This document shows positions 53,535-63,848 of a DNA stretch of 64,000 nucleotides, one piece after another; positions within the stretch are counted from its first letter, which is position 1; each line of letters starts with the position of its first letter. Source of the DNA: Diphasiastrum complanatum (taxonomy: Eukaryota; Streptophyta; Lycopodiopsida; Lycopodiales; Lycopodiaceae); contig MU832266.1 in NCBI GenBank assembly GCA_029204225.1, forward strand, positions 1 through 64,000, in the 5' to 3' direction. The notes beneath the pieces were generated by a model, which did no database searches, was not told where the DNA came from, and saw only the letters and a program-made list of their open reading frames with translations. Both the position numbers and the translations under genes were made by a program.

Positions 53535-54464
53535 TTAATTGATGAAATCAAATCAGATCTTTCCAATGCTTTTGACATGAGCGATCTAGGATTGATGCAC
53601 TATTGTCTTGGCATTGAAGTATGGCAAAAGGAAAACGTGGTCTTTCTTACACAAAGCAAATATGCACGAGATTTGCTTTATAAGTTCAATATGCAGGATT
53701 GTAAGCCTTTGAGTACACCTATGGATGTCAACATGAAGCTTACTGCATATGATGAATCTGAGAAAGTGGATGCTTATTTGTATAGACAGCTGGTGGGTAG
53801 TTTGATTTATTTGACACACACACAACCTGATATTTCTTATGCTGTTGGTGTTGTTAGTCAATTTATGCAAGATCCTAGTCAAACACACTGGAAGTTTGCT
53901 AAACGTATTCTCAGATACATTCGAGGGACATTGAGTTTTGGTTTGAAGTATGATTAGTCTGAAGCGCCAATAGTGATAGGATATATAGATGCTGTTTGGA
54001 CAGGTAATATTGATGACAGAAGGTCTACCAGTGGTTATACATTCAGTTATGGTACAGCTGCAGTTTCATGGAGCAGCAAAAGGCAACCTACAGTAGCCTT
54101 ATCCTCGATGGAAGCTGAATATCGAGCACTCAGCAATGCTGCACAAGAAGCGGTAGGGTTACGAAGATTGCTTGTGGATTTAGGTCAACCACAGGTGGAT
54201 GTGACTACTGTATCTTGCGACAATCAAAGATGCATTCACCTTGCCAAAAATCTAGTTTTACATGCTCGAACCAAGCACATCGAAATACATTATCATTTTG
54301 TTCGAGAGAAAATTCTTGATGGAGCCATTGATCTTGTTTTCTGTAAATCTGAAGATCAAGTGGCAGATATTTTTACTAAGTCATTAGGTAGATGTAAATT
54401 TGAAAAGTTTCGTACTCTACTAGGAATAGAAGAATGCAATTTTATCATTGAGGGAGAGTGTTAG
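53535..54464 (+). pseudogene. Copia RT end and RNase H (5' truncated)
   Basis: Starts in the RT palm (DMSDLGLMHYCLGIEV), continues VVFLTQSKYARDLLYKFNM, GSLIYLTHTQPDISYAVGVV, THWKFAKRILRYIRGT, one TAG at 53955, then RNase H: DDRRSTSGYTFSYG, WSSKRQPTVALSSMEAEYRA, CDNQRCIHLAKNLVLHARTK, HIEIHYHFVREKI and DQVADIFTKSLG. One nonsense codon is the only defect in the part present. The stop TAG uses bases of the LTR start (TGTTAG). Confidence 0.88.
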
Positions 54465-54722
54465 AAATCAATGATAAACTTCATTGTTACACTTCCTAGT
54501 TACTGTTTACGATGTACTTTATTACTATCTATAACTAGTCGTAGGCTAGTCTAGTGGTCTACTCCTAGGTTCTCCCTCTCTATTAGGATTCAGGGTTTAT
54601 ATGTACATTTTACATTCAGTATGTGTTAGTGTGATAGAGTGATATTGCGTGTTCTTCTTCCGTCTCCCTACTTGGTGATTGCTTATGGTGAATGCTTGAT
54701 GTTGCATTTCTGATTGTTAACA
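54459..54722 (+). repeat. Copia 3' LTR, 264 bp
   Basis: Starts TGTTAG after the polypurine tract ATTGAGGGAGAG and ends TTGTTAACA, giving TGTTA/TAACA inverted ends. The next five bases are ATATA. The partner 5' LTR is not in the window, as the element is 5' truncated at about 53535. Confidence 0.8.
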
Positions 54723-54839
54723 ATATACTAATATTAGCCCCTAATTGTTAAACCTTTAGGTATTGGGCCAATTACCATTAAGGACCCAGGTAACCATAAG
54801 TTGCCCTAATCTCTAGAAGGTTCCACTGATGGGAACCAA

Positions 54840-54915
54840 GCTCTTATATTATTGATGGGAACCAAGCTCTGATACCACTGATGTAAAATGTGGCTCTGAT
54901 ACCACTGAGGGAAAT
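54840..54915 (-). other. Two copia primer-site remnants
   Basis: GCTCTGATACCA occurs twice (about 54869-54880 and 54892-54903), the reverse of TGGTATCAGAGC. Each marks the inner edge of an LTR on its right (minus sense), so 54905-55300 may be a solo or truncated LTR. Confidence 0.5.
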
Positions 54916-56556
54916 CTGATGATGATATAGACTTATCAGCTCTGATTCCAATCTGATGGGGGAATTAGAAACTCGTAACCCGAACAAATAAAAGTTGTAA
55001 GACGATGAACAGTAATAACTGATGATAAGGACCTGGATTACTTAGAGAATGGAGTTATGATAGAGCTGTTCTGATTGCGTTGATTAAAAGTATCAGTTTA
55101 GGTGTCATAGACAAACATAGAGAGAGATTGCAGAAACGATTAGCGTCTGAGACAACCATGCAATACTCCTTTATTGATATTTAGTAATAAAGAAATGCTA
55201 AACAATTAGGCGTCAAAGACAGCCATACATTTCTTCGTTTATGATACATGCGGAAGAAGAGTGAGAGTTAAGGAACATTCAACAAGAATGCAATAGTACA
55301 ATATTGCTTGGGAAAATGGGCTAGAAGTATGAATTGACTTTTGACTTCAATTTCCATTTTTTAGCCAGAGAGTATGCTATACATCATGGGATTAATGTGG
55401 TATGCACATTAGACATTTATGTGTTCAAATGGGACTAGCTCCTACCAATTTGAGGGAGTTAGGCAGCAGTGTTCTGTATTTACCATACAAATAAGAAAAT
55501 CTGATCAATGCTGCAAATGGGATTGAGGCTTATACTGGACGGGAGTGGTTGATGAAAAATAGATTGCTTAAAAAAAGTTTCTGGCTGCCAGTGCCTCCTG
55601 TGTAGTGCATTTGGTGTTTTATGCATGAGTACTTAACTTTCCCATCACTCTTGCTCCCTTGTCAGTCTTTCTTGTTTGAACTTTTGAGCACAAACAATGC
55701 AACTATGCAAGTCTAGGTGGGGCTACTGACGTTGGAAAATAGGATAGTTAGTGTCTTTGATAAGTTGTATTAAGTCAAGTAAGATTAAGCAAGCTACTCA
55801 AATCTATCTACGTATTTAAAGCAAAGATAAGGCATTTAGTCCTCAGTTCGCAAGTTCTTATCTTGCTACCATTAAAATTTTATTGCTATTAGCAATACTA
55901 ACTGTAATGATGTTTCCCACTGGATAGGATTATCTCTGCTGAATTTTATGTTTATGAAAACTGATATGATGATTGACCATTATGAAAACTAATCATTTGC
56001 TGTAAAGTACAAAACACTAGGATAAACTTCTTTATTTTACAATGGAGGGGGTTTCTTTCAAGACACTAACCTTTCAGATCATGACTGAGTTTACACTTTT
56101 TCATGAGGTTGTAGGGTTTGGTATTCAAAGCTTTATCAAAGACTTCCCTGCCTACTTCCAGCAGATCTCAACTGTTTTATTCAGATGATACCAGCCTGAA
56201 ATACTGTAGAAATTGTAGACTTCTCACAAGATAGAGCACTAAGGGTCCTAACTTGACATGTCACATAACCCAACTGACGTCTGAGGCTAGAGACACAGAC
56301 TAAGTTCGGCACATAACAGCTTGACTCTTATGCATTTTGACTCTGCTCCATGTGTTTTCAAGATGATTGCCTATTTCATTTATCTTGCAGGAAAAATGAT
56401 GATGTAAGCTACAATTGTTAGAATGTTGAAAGTACTCCCATGTCATTTTGGCAACAATGCTCATGTAGCAGAGGTGCTCTTTGTTGCATAATATGATTTG
56501 TGCTGGAACATTTTAATCTTAAGCTTTGACTGCTGTGAAATCATTACCTCCTGCAG

Positions 56557-56726
56557 ATTTCATGTACTGTCAGAATTTGATGAAGGTAAAAGGAGTTGTA
56601 GGAGAAGGCTTGCTGGTCATAATGAGCGGCGACGAAAACCACAGCCTGATCCTCTAGCATTAGCTTCCAGTGGAGCTTCAATGCTGAGAGGTGACTTTGG
56701 ACGCCTACCTGGCATTAATTTCATTG
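56557..56726 (+). CDS. SPL: SPL exon 2, rest of the SBP domain
   Basis: 170 bp from acceptor CTCCTGCAG to donor ATTG/GTATAT. It completes R428 and codes F429-H430, giving H430 and C442 as the last ligands of the second zinc site, and the bipartite nuclear signal K439-R440 ... R452-R454, K455. The segment [17 protein letters not shown] is typical of the [10 protein letters not shown] group (Arabidopsis SPL3-6 type) rather than the SPL9/15 group (LSDHNARRRK). Splicing to exon 1 needs removal of a 12,660-bp intron; the frame is kept across it. Confidence 0.92.
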
Positions 56727-57028
56727 GTATATGCTCACTAGACCTTTTCCATGGCTGCACATTCTGAAATTGATGGCATGCTTCTCATGATAGCATTGCA
56801 AAAACCTGTGTATTACCTACAAGTGAATGGCTTATGATGAGCGTTCTAGTTCAAAGTCAGTGAGCACTATTTCTCACCTATACTATTGTGGATGGTCTTT
56901 GGTGCTACTGGTCACTAATAGCATTACTTCAAATTTGTATTGGAATGTGGCAGCATGATGCCGCTAGACATTGATTTTGATCAAATATTGCAACTCCTGA
57001 AATAGATAATGTTCTTGTCATGTTGCAG

Positions 57029-57978
57029 ATGATCGTCGTCATTTACATGCATTTGGAGAGCCGCACTACTTATGGCAGCAACTGCAGCACGCTTCAGCTC
57101 CGAGTTATGATGATATGAATGATAGGTTGAACTATCTTGCAGGGACCTATTCGAGATTCGGAAACTTGGGTAGTCACTCGAGCATAGAATCCCCGCTGCA
57201 GCTTCCTCTTAGTACAGATAGGTTCCTGCCAAGCCTCTCCAAACCTGCTGCCGATAGGCTGCTCATGCTTTTACAGCAGCACCCAAAAGCCCTAGCAAGC
57301 AATCTTGAGGACCACAGAATCCATCAATTTCAAACCGGATCTGACCCCATGGGCCAAGCACTGTCTCTATCACCATCATCAGGAACCCGATTTCTTGGAC
57401 TAGAGACTTCTACACAAGCCTCACATGATTTCTCTGGAATCTCAGATTCTGGGTGTGCTCTCTCTCTTCTGTCATCTCAGCCATGGGGCTCCATGACCCC
57501 TAGCTCAGTATCGTTGGATTTTTCTCCCAAAACTCATCCAACACTCGAGCGAATGTTAGCTGATAATCCGGCCCCTCTTGCCCAACAATTTACACATAGA
57601 ACTTTAGCAGGGGTCCGGCATGATTATGTTGGAACAACAGATGAACCACTTTTCATTCAGCCTCTGTCGCAGCGAGGAGATGCCTTGCCTACTGGCAATC
57701 CTCCAAATGCATTCAGAGGAAACCCTCAGGCCCCCTTTGCCATGGTAAGTGATATTGATAACCACCCAATGTTTTCTATGCTGCATGGGCATGATAATAG
57801 AGCTCTGCATAACTCAACCTCACATCAGAGGCCCACAATTGACCTCATGGAATTGCCATCAGCACACTTGCACAATTCTCATCCTGGACCAATTCAAACT
57901 GCCAATCGAGAATTTCTGGAGTTCCCATCATCCAGGCCATTTGATTCGGCTATGTATGATACAAATGCAATGCTGTAA
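57029..57978 (+). CDS. SPL: SPL exon 3, C-terminal region
   Basis: 950 bp from acceptor TGTTGCAG to the stop TAA at 57976. It adds 316 residues, bringing the protein to 800. The region is Ser/His/Leu-rich and probably disordered. At 57455-57474 it codes ALSLLS, the peptide produced by the miR156 site in regulated SPLs. No ankyrin repeats or membrane segment are present, which excludes the long SPL1/12/14 group. The 302-bp intron 2 (56727-57028) is clean. 800 residues is long for a miR156-type SPL (often 180-500 residues), due to the extended N-terminus. Confidence 0.92.
57455..57474 (+). promoter_or_regulatory. miR156 target site in SPL exon 3
   Basis: The 20 bases read GTGCTCTCTCTCTTCTGTCA, the canonical SPL site pairing with miR156/157 with a single mismatch near the miRNA 3' half. 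It predicts cleavage or translational repression of this SPL in juvenile tissue. Confidence 0.93.
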
Positions 57979-58438
57979 CTGGCAATGATTTATATGACTA
58001 GTTTCATGCTACTGCTTTCAGCTACTGAAATAGTATTCAATAGGTGGTAGTGATCTGGGATGTGTACTTGGTGTCTTTATGATTTCTAAGATTCACTTTC
58101 AGCTTTCTGCTTTCAGTTTTCAGTTGTAAGTTTCCTAGTGGCATCGAACCTGGATGCAAGTGATCGCAATCTTCATGATTATGACATTTATGAGCACCCT
58201 TAAACATTGATGCTACAAGTTTCAGCGATTTTCCTATTTAAAAAATGACAAAACATATGAACTCTTTTTGGTAAGGTCCTTTTTTGGGGATCAGGGAGCA
58301 AACTTCATGTGGCTGCTTGAGGTCAAACCTTTTTCTGGAAAAGGACTGCATGCAAAAGTTTCAGTAAACGGCATGTGCAATCTTCAACTTTGTTTGCATC
58401 AAAGAAGTAATTTTTCTAGTATTTTCTTGTTGCTTGTT

Positions 58439-58442
<4 letters not shown>

Positions 58443-58510
<68 letters not shown>
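58443..58510. repeat. (GA)n microsatellite
   Basis: About 34 units, 470 bp beyond the SPL stop codon, possibly within or near its 3' untranslated region. Confidence 0.97.
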
Positions 58511-58516
<6 letters not shown>

Positions 58517-58519
58517 GAA

Positions 58520-59280
58520 TTTGTATTAATGGTCAATGAGACCAGAAGCGGTCCTTGGGACCAATATAGGCTGCATCCTAGCATTAAATACCGCTAATTT
58601 GTGATGACATGTGCCCCCCCCCTCCCTTTACGGAAAAGAAACATATGTACATACGAAAGCATCATACACAACCTTCATGTTTTTTTTTTGAGTACATCAG
58701 TTAAGAATTATCAGATACCCAAAAGAGTTAAGGGTTTTGAATTCAGCTAAAAAAATTAAAGTTCTTTTAGAAATTTAGGCACAAGTTATACTTTGAGAGC
58801 TGACAAAGAAAACGGTTTGGAATTAATATTCATGCATATTACTCCACATTCCAAGGAAGAATATTGATGCAGGGATGGTCATTTTCTGGATTATCATCCT
58901 ATAAAAGCTTTACCATAAAATGCCCAAGTGTGAAGTTTCTTCTGTGATAGACCGTAGGGTTAAATCTGCAATTAATGAATCTAATCGGAGATCCACAGTT
59001 ATAGTCAATTGTAAAACCTGTATAAGATTGATTTTTATCATGATTATTTCTAGTAGTCTGTAGAATGTTGCATCTTTCTTTCTTTCTTTGAAGGTATCTT
59101 TAACTTATTTCAACATATGCTAGTGCAAACTTTCCTCTCATGTTACAAAGTTGTTTAGTGATTTGCATCATTGGCAAACTTTTTATGCTACTTGTCTGAG
59201 CTTTATGGCTTTCTCATGAATCCTTTTGAATTGCATAAGGAGAAAAAAAATAGAGAATCTGAATTGTGTTCGTTAGTGTC
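58520..59280. other. No gene seen
   Basis: 3' flank of the SPL gene. A C9 run lies at 58615-58623. No coding or repeat pattern otherwise. Confidence 0.4.
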
Positions 59281-59446
59281 AGTGGTGTTATGTTCTCTTA
59301 TATGTGAAGGACATGTTGACTTCTTGGTGCATTTTCATTTATCTTCTACAAGTACTCAAGTGGAGTGGTGTTATGTTCTCTTATATGTGAAGGACATGTT
59401 GACTTCTTGGTGCATTTTCATTTATCTTCTACAAGTACTCAAGTGG
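59281..59446. repeat. Perfect 83-bp tandem duplication
   Basis: 59281-59363 is repeated at 59364-59446 with no difference that I can see. Confidence 0.9.
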
Positions 59447-59552
59447 ACGTAAAAGTCCAATGTGCTTGCATCCCCCAAAATTGGCTTGAAAAAAATTGGC
59501 CAACCCCCCCCTCCCTCCCTTCCTCCTGCCCAAAATAGGCTTGAATTTTTTT

Positions 59553-59553
<1 letters not shown>

Positions 59554-59642
<89 letters not shown>
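59554..59642. repeat. (CT)n microsatellite, about 44 units
   Basis: Uninterrupted CT, opposite in strand sense to the GA tract at 58443. Confidence 0.97.
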
Positions 59643-59645
<3 letters not shown>

Positions 59646-59922
59646 GGGGCCTTGAATGCAAATCTAAACAATAGAGGCTTTTGAATGGCTTTCTTGGGCA
59701 TTATGCTATCACTTGTTTGAAAAGAAAATTCAATAAACGTTGCTTTGTGAGGAAGCTTGCTCTCTTACATATGATATTTTGCATTACTAATACAATGGAC
59801 TAAAGCTAGTGTTGTCTCTATTTCTAGAGATTGAAAAATAGGTCATGAAATTAGTCTAGCTTGTAGATGAGGTTGTTGTGAAGAACTTGTAACCTAGGTT
59901 CTTCCTTTTTTTTTTTATTGAA

Positions 59923-62153
59923 TAAGGAATAAGGTAAGAAAATGAAAACGGGAAGGGTGTTTGTAGCTAAGAGCGGTACTTAGGGACCGGTAGGACCCAA
60001 AAAGCACTTATCATTGAAAAATAGAACAAAAATCAAGAGTCACCTAGGCTGTGGCATATCCAACACGAAGAGGATAGGTTATCGATGAGGTACAACTTGT
60101 CTTTGTAGGATATCAAGACCATCATCCTTGGAGTCAAACAAAGTGATGGAAATTGGAGAGAGTGAAATGTTGTAAAAGTCCAAGATCATCCCAGAAATAG
60201 TACCTTTGAAATCCAAGATCACCACATGGGTGATTGACGTCAAATTTGAACTATCTTGAGTGGTAGGAGACAATTCCATCTACAAGGGGCCAAAATTGAA
60301 TGTTCCAAATTGTAGATTGATCAAGTTCAGTCACTCGATCTTCTATGTTAAGTGATAAGGACCAAGATCTTGTCTTGGACATTAGATTTGAGCTTTTTCA
60401 AATGGTGGGGATATTTCATGAGCACACAATTCCTCGAATTTGATCACTTTACGAGAAACCTTTAGTGATATTCACCAAAAGTGAGCTATTTCGAAAGATG
60501 CACATCAAATTCTAGTTATCTCATGTGATAAGAGTCAATTTCGTTGACAAGGGATCAAGCTTGAGCTATTTTGATATACTAGATTTGGGACTGGTTCAGT
60601 TTGAATCACTTGATGAGCCATGTCGAGTGATAAGCAACAAAACTACGCAGACATAAAATTTAAGTCATTACGTGTGATAGGGATTTGACAAGGGGTTGAA
60701 CTTGAGTTGTGTTATTATATTACTTGTTGAGTCTAGTCACTTGATGAGCCATGTCAAGTAATAAGCAACATGATAGACACCAAGTTTGAGCTATCTGATG
60801 TGATGTTGGTTAATTATGATCACTCAATGAGCAATGTCGAGTAATTAGGACCAAAATTGAGTTGTCTCACATGTAAGCACTGCATTCAAAGTTACATGAA
60901 TGTCATAAAATCAAAATTACTCTAACTTGATCACTCAATGGACAATCTCAAGCGATAAGGGCCAATATGCGATATCTCAAGTGATAGACAATAATTTTGA
61001 GCTATATCTCATGATAGGGGTCAATTCCATTGATAAGCGATAAAAAACTATCAATCTAAATGTACTAAACTCGATATTAGTCAATTGGATCACTCGATCA
61101 GCTAATTCGAGTGATGAGGACCAGATTTGAGATTTCTCACATGTAGGAATCAAATTCAAATGTTTTTGAGTGACAAACATCAATATTTTAGCTATATTGA
61201 GTGATAACGGCCAATTCCATCCATGAGGGATCAAACTCAAGCAATATGCATGTCCTAAGCTTGAGGCTAGCCAAGTTCGATCCCTTCATCAATTATGTCG
61301 AGTGCTAAGGAAAATAATCATAGTGTGGGCATCAAAGTCATACCATGTTGAGCGAAGAGACATCAAATTTGAGCAAATTAAATGTCCTAAAATTGAGATT
61401 CCTCTAACTTGATCGCCCAATGGAAAATCTTAAATGATAAGGTCCAAAATTGACTTATCTATGATGATGGACATCTCATTTGAGTTATTTTGTGTGTTAT
61501 GAGTAAACCACGTTTAACCTCACTAAAAGAAAAAGGCTTTTTGGGGATGCCTAAGGAATAAGGTAATAAAGTAAAAATGAAAGGGAGTCTGTAGCTAAGA
61601 ATGGGACTTAGGGACTGGTAGGACCCAAAAAGCACCTATCATTGGAAACTAGAACAAAAATCAAGAGTCACCTAGGCTGTGGCATATCCAGCACGAAGAT
61701 GATAGGTTATCGATGAGGTACAACTCGTCTTTGTAGGATATCAATAGGACCATCATCCTAAGAGTCAAACAAAGTGATGGACAAAAGAGTGCACATTGGA
61801 GAGAGTGGAATGTTGTAAAAGTTCAAGATCATCCCATAAATAGTACCCTTGAAATCCAAGATCATCACATGGGTGATTGACGTCAAATTTGAATTATCTT
61901 GAGTGGTAGGAGACAATTCCATCTACAAGGTGCCAAAATTGATTGTCCCAAATTGTAGATTGATCAAGTTCAATCACTCAATCTTCTATGTCAAGTGATA
62001 AGGACCAAGATATTGTATTATACATTAGATTTGAGCTATCTCAAGTGATGGGGATCAAGTTTGATCTACTTCATGAGCACAAAATTCCTCAAATTTGATC
62101 GAGAAGCCTTTAGGGATATCACCAAAAGTGAGCTATATTCCAAAAGATGCACA
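59923..62153. repeat. Non-coding repeat field with direct repeats and hairpin array
   Basis: Two direct repeats, 59923-60504 (582 bp) and 61552-62153 (602 bp), flank about 1.05 kb of diverged short repeats. The inner part alternates GAGTGATA-GG, GAGCTAT and CAATTCCAT words, and includes 27-nt modules made of two 9-nt arms and a 9-nt loop (for example 60605-60631 and 61089-61115). Stops are dense in all frames. I find no transposon end structure or coding region. Neither an LTR pair nor a satellite of fixed length explains it fully. Confidence 0.75.
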
Positions 62154-62262
62154 ACTTGTTTTTAAGAATCAAAGATAGATCTTGAGTCTCAATCTAGTCT
62201 TGATCTTGGTGCATCTACACACCTTAGGAGATCACAAGTACATGTTGTGGACAGTCCACACG

Positions 62263-62439
62263 TGTGAATTTAATATATTTCATGTTTTTATTGATGTTTG
62301 ATCAAGATCTATTAGAGTTTGCATCTCATTCATAGTGTAGATGTTAATTTTGCTACATTGGCAAGGTTGGTGATTTGTTGTCTTTCTAACCAAAGATTAA
62401 AGAGATGTTTTAGATCTTAATGATCTGAAGTTATTCACA
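62263..62439 (+). repeat. Copia LTR or its 3' part
   Basis: Runs from TGTGAATTTAATAT to GAAGTTATTCACA, with inverted ends TGTGAAT/ATTCACA, directly before a primer site. 177 bp is short for copia, so the true start may lie further left. Its last 150 bp match 63849-64000 in inverted orientation. Confidence 0.55.
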
Positions 62440-62452
62440 TGGTATCAGAGCT
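62440..62452 (+). promoter_or_regulatory. Copia primer binding site
   Basis: TGGTATCAGAGCT, the initiator tRNA-Met site, abutting the LTR end. An untranslated leader of about 590 bp (62453-63044) without recognisable content follows. Confidence 0.85.
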
Positions 62453-63044
62453 CTTTTGTTTTAGGTTATGAAGGAAGAAATCACATCTATCAAGGATTTG
62501 GAGGAGATATCAATGCTAGCCTGAGCTTGCTAGATTGACTTCTACTCAAAACTCGAGTTCTTTGCATATGTAGATTGGATCTTTTATAGATCAAAACTCA
62601 AAGTAGGTTTATATACTTGATCAATTCCGATTTCACACTTCACATACTAGATTTGGCCAATTTTTGATGTATTAGAAAAGCCTAAGTGGTGGCTACAAGA
62701 TTGCATATCAAGTTTTAGGCAATTGCATGTAGAATTTGAAATATTCAATTTTTTGTGATTTTGTCAAAGCCCTAATTTTGATTGGATCTCTAGATTTTGA
62801 GGTTACTAAATTTCATTAGAGTGTGTTTCAATCTTAGGAAGTGGCAAGGGTCATAAGATTGAGGATAGATCATAGGTTGATCAAGATTTCACTATTCTAT
62901 GTGTTGATTTGCTTGATATAAGTGCTAGAAGAAAATTGAGAGGTTCCATATCTTTGTGATTTCTTTTTTAAAACATTTTTTTTTGTTCAAAAGAGTGCTT
63001 TGTGCATTGGAACAGGTTGGAAGAGAGGATCAGGTCATTGCTAC

Positions 63045-63652
63045 ATGGCTATATCAAGTGGATACATGTTGAAAGGCAATGATAGGCTTACCTCAAACAA
63101 CTATTCATTGTGGAAAGTGAGGATGGAATCACTTCTTGGGATGAATGATGTTTTGGATATTGTTGTAGGTTTGGATGAGAGGCTAGCAACACAACAAGAA
63201 CAATTGAGGTATGACAAGAGGGCCAAAAGAGCTCTACATATGATCAAGATGAATGTTACCAATGAACTTCTCAAGGAAGTTGGTAAGTGTACTTCATCAA
63301 GTGAGGCTTGGGAAGCTTTCAAGAAGCTTTATGAATCCAAGTTCACTTCTAAAGTTTTGAGTTGGCTTGCATTGATGAGAGCATTAAGGAAGGAGAGCTT
63401 GTTCAAGTTATTCTTAATGGTTTGTTTGATGCTCACGCTAACATTGTAGAAAGTCTTTCTATTCAAAGAACTTTGCCAAGTTTTATGCATCTTCAAAAGA
63501 CCTTGATCAATGAAGAATATAGGCTTCAAGCAAGAGGTGGATCTTCATCAACATCTCAAGTTGGAGAGAAGGTTATGTTAGTCAAGGGAAAAAGCAAAGC
63601 AAGTGGTCTAAAGGAAAAGATCAAGGGGAGGCTTATTCAAATGGAAAAATGA
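63045..63652 (+). pseudogene. Copia gag with a small deletion
   Basis: From ATG 63045: NNYSLWKVRMESLLGMNDVL, AKRALHMIKMNVTNELLKEV, SEAWEAFKKLYESKFTSKVL, then a jump at about 63360 that removes roughly 30 residues present in 11862-12451 (the TLRRQIF...LRVKSLSDD part) and shifts the frame to LACIDESIKEGELVQVILNG and LINEEYRLQARGGSS. The order and motifs show the same lineage as the element at 8861-14283. Confidence 0.85.
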
Positions 63653-63848
63653 AAGACAGTTCAAAGCTCAAGTGCTTCTATTGTGACACCAAAGGACACT
63701 TTTCAAGTGAGTGCTACAAGAAGAAGCTTGCTAATGATGGAGATCTAGATCCATGGTGGATTGATAGTGGAGCAAGTTCACACGTGACTTTTCACAAAGA
63801 GTACTTCACTTCTTTGTTGGCATATGGAGATGAGAAGAGGGTGATCTT
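63649..63848 (+). pseudogene. Copia zinc knuckle and protease start
   Basis: KLKCFYCDTKGHFSSECYKK is a complete CX2CX4HX4C knuckle and PWWIDSGASSHVTFHKEYF is the aspartic protease active site with DSG kept. A stop separates it from the gag frame. The protease is cut at 63848 by an inverted LTR. Confidence 0.85.

Larger units (their letters stand above)
43897..56556 (+). other. SPL intron 1, 12,660 bp, filled with transposons
   Basis: Begins GTACGT and ends CTCCTGCAG. Contents from left: 43897-45300 no recognisable element; gypsy integrase scrap; AG microsatellite; LINE with nested hAT; gypsy gag-like scrap; copia 3' end and LTR; primer-site remnants; then 55300-56556 with nothing recognised. 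Element fragments make up at least 9 kb of it. Confidence 0.85.

Noticed and set aside
53973-54464. Separate host RNase H gene
   Set aside because: It is in frame with the copia RT end across one TAG and is followed by a polypurine tract and LTR.
59923-62153. Interpretation as an LTR retrotransposon or CRISPR-like array
   Set aside because: The direct repeats lack TG/CA ends, primer site and coding interior, and the short repeats are diverged and unevenly spaced in plant nuclear DNA.
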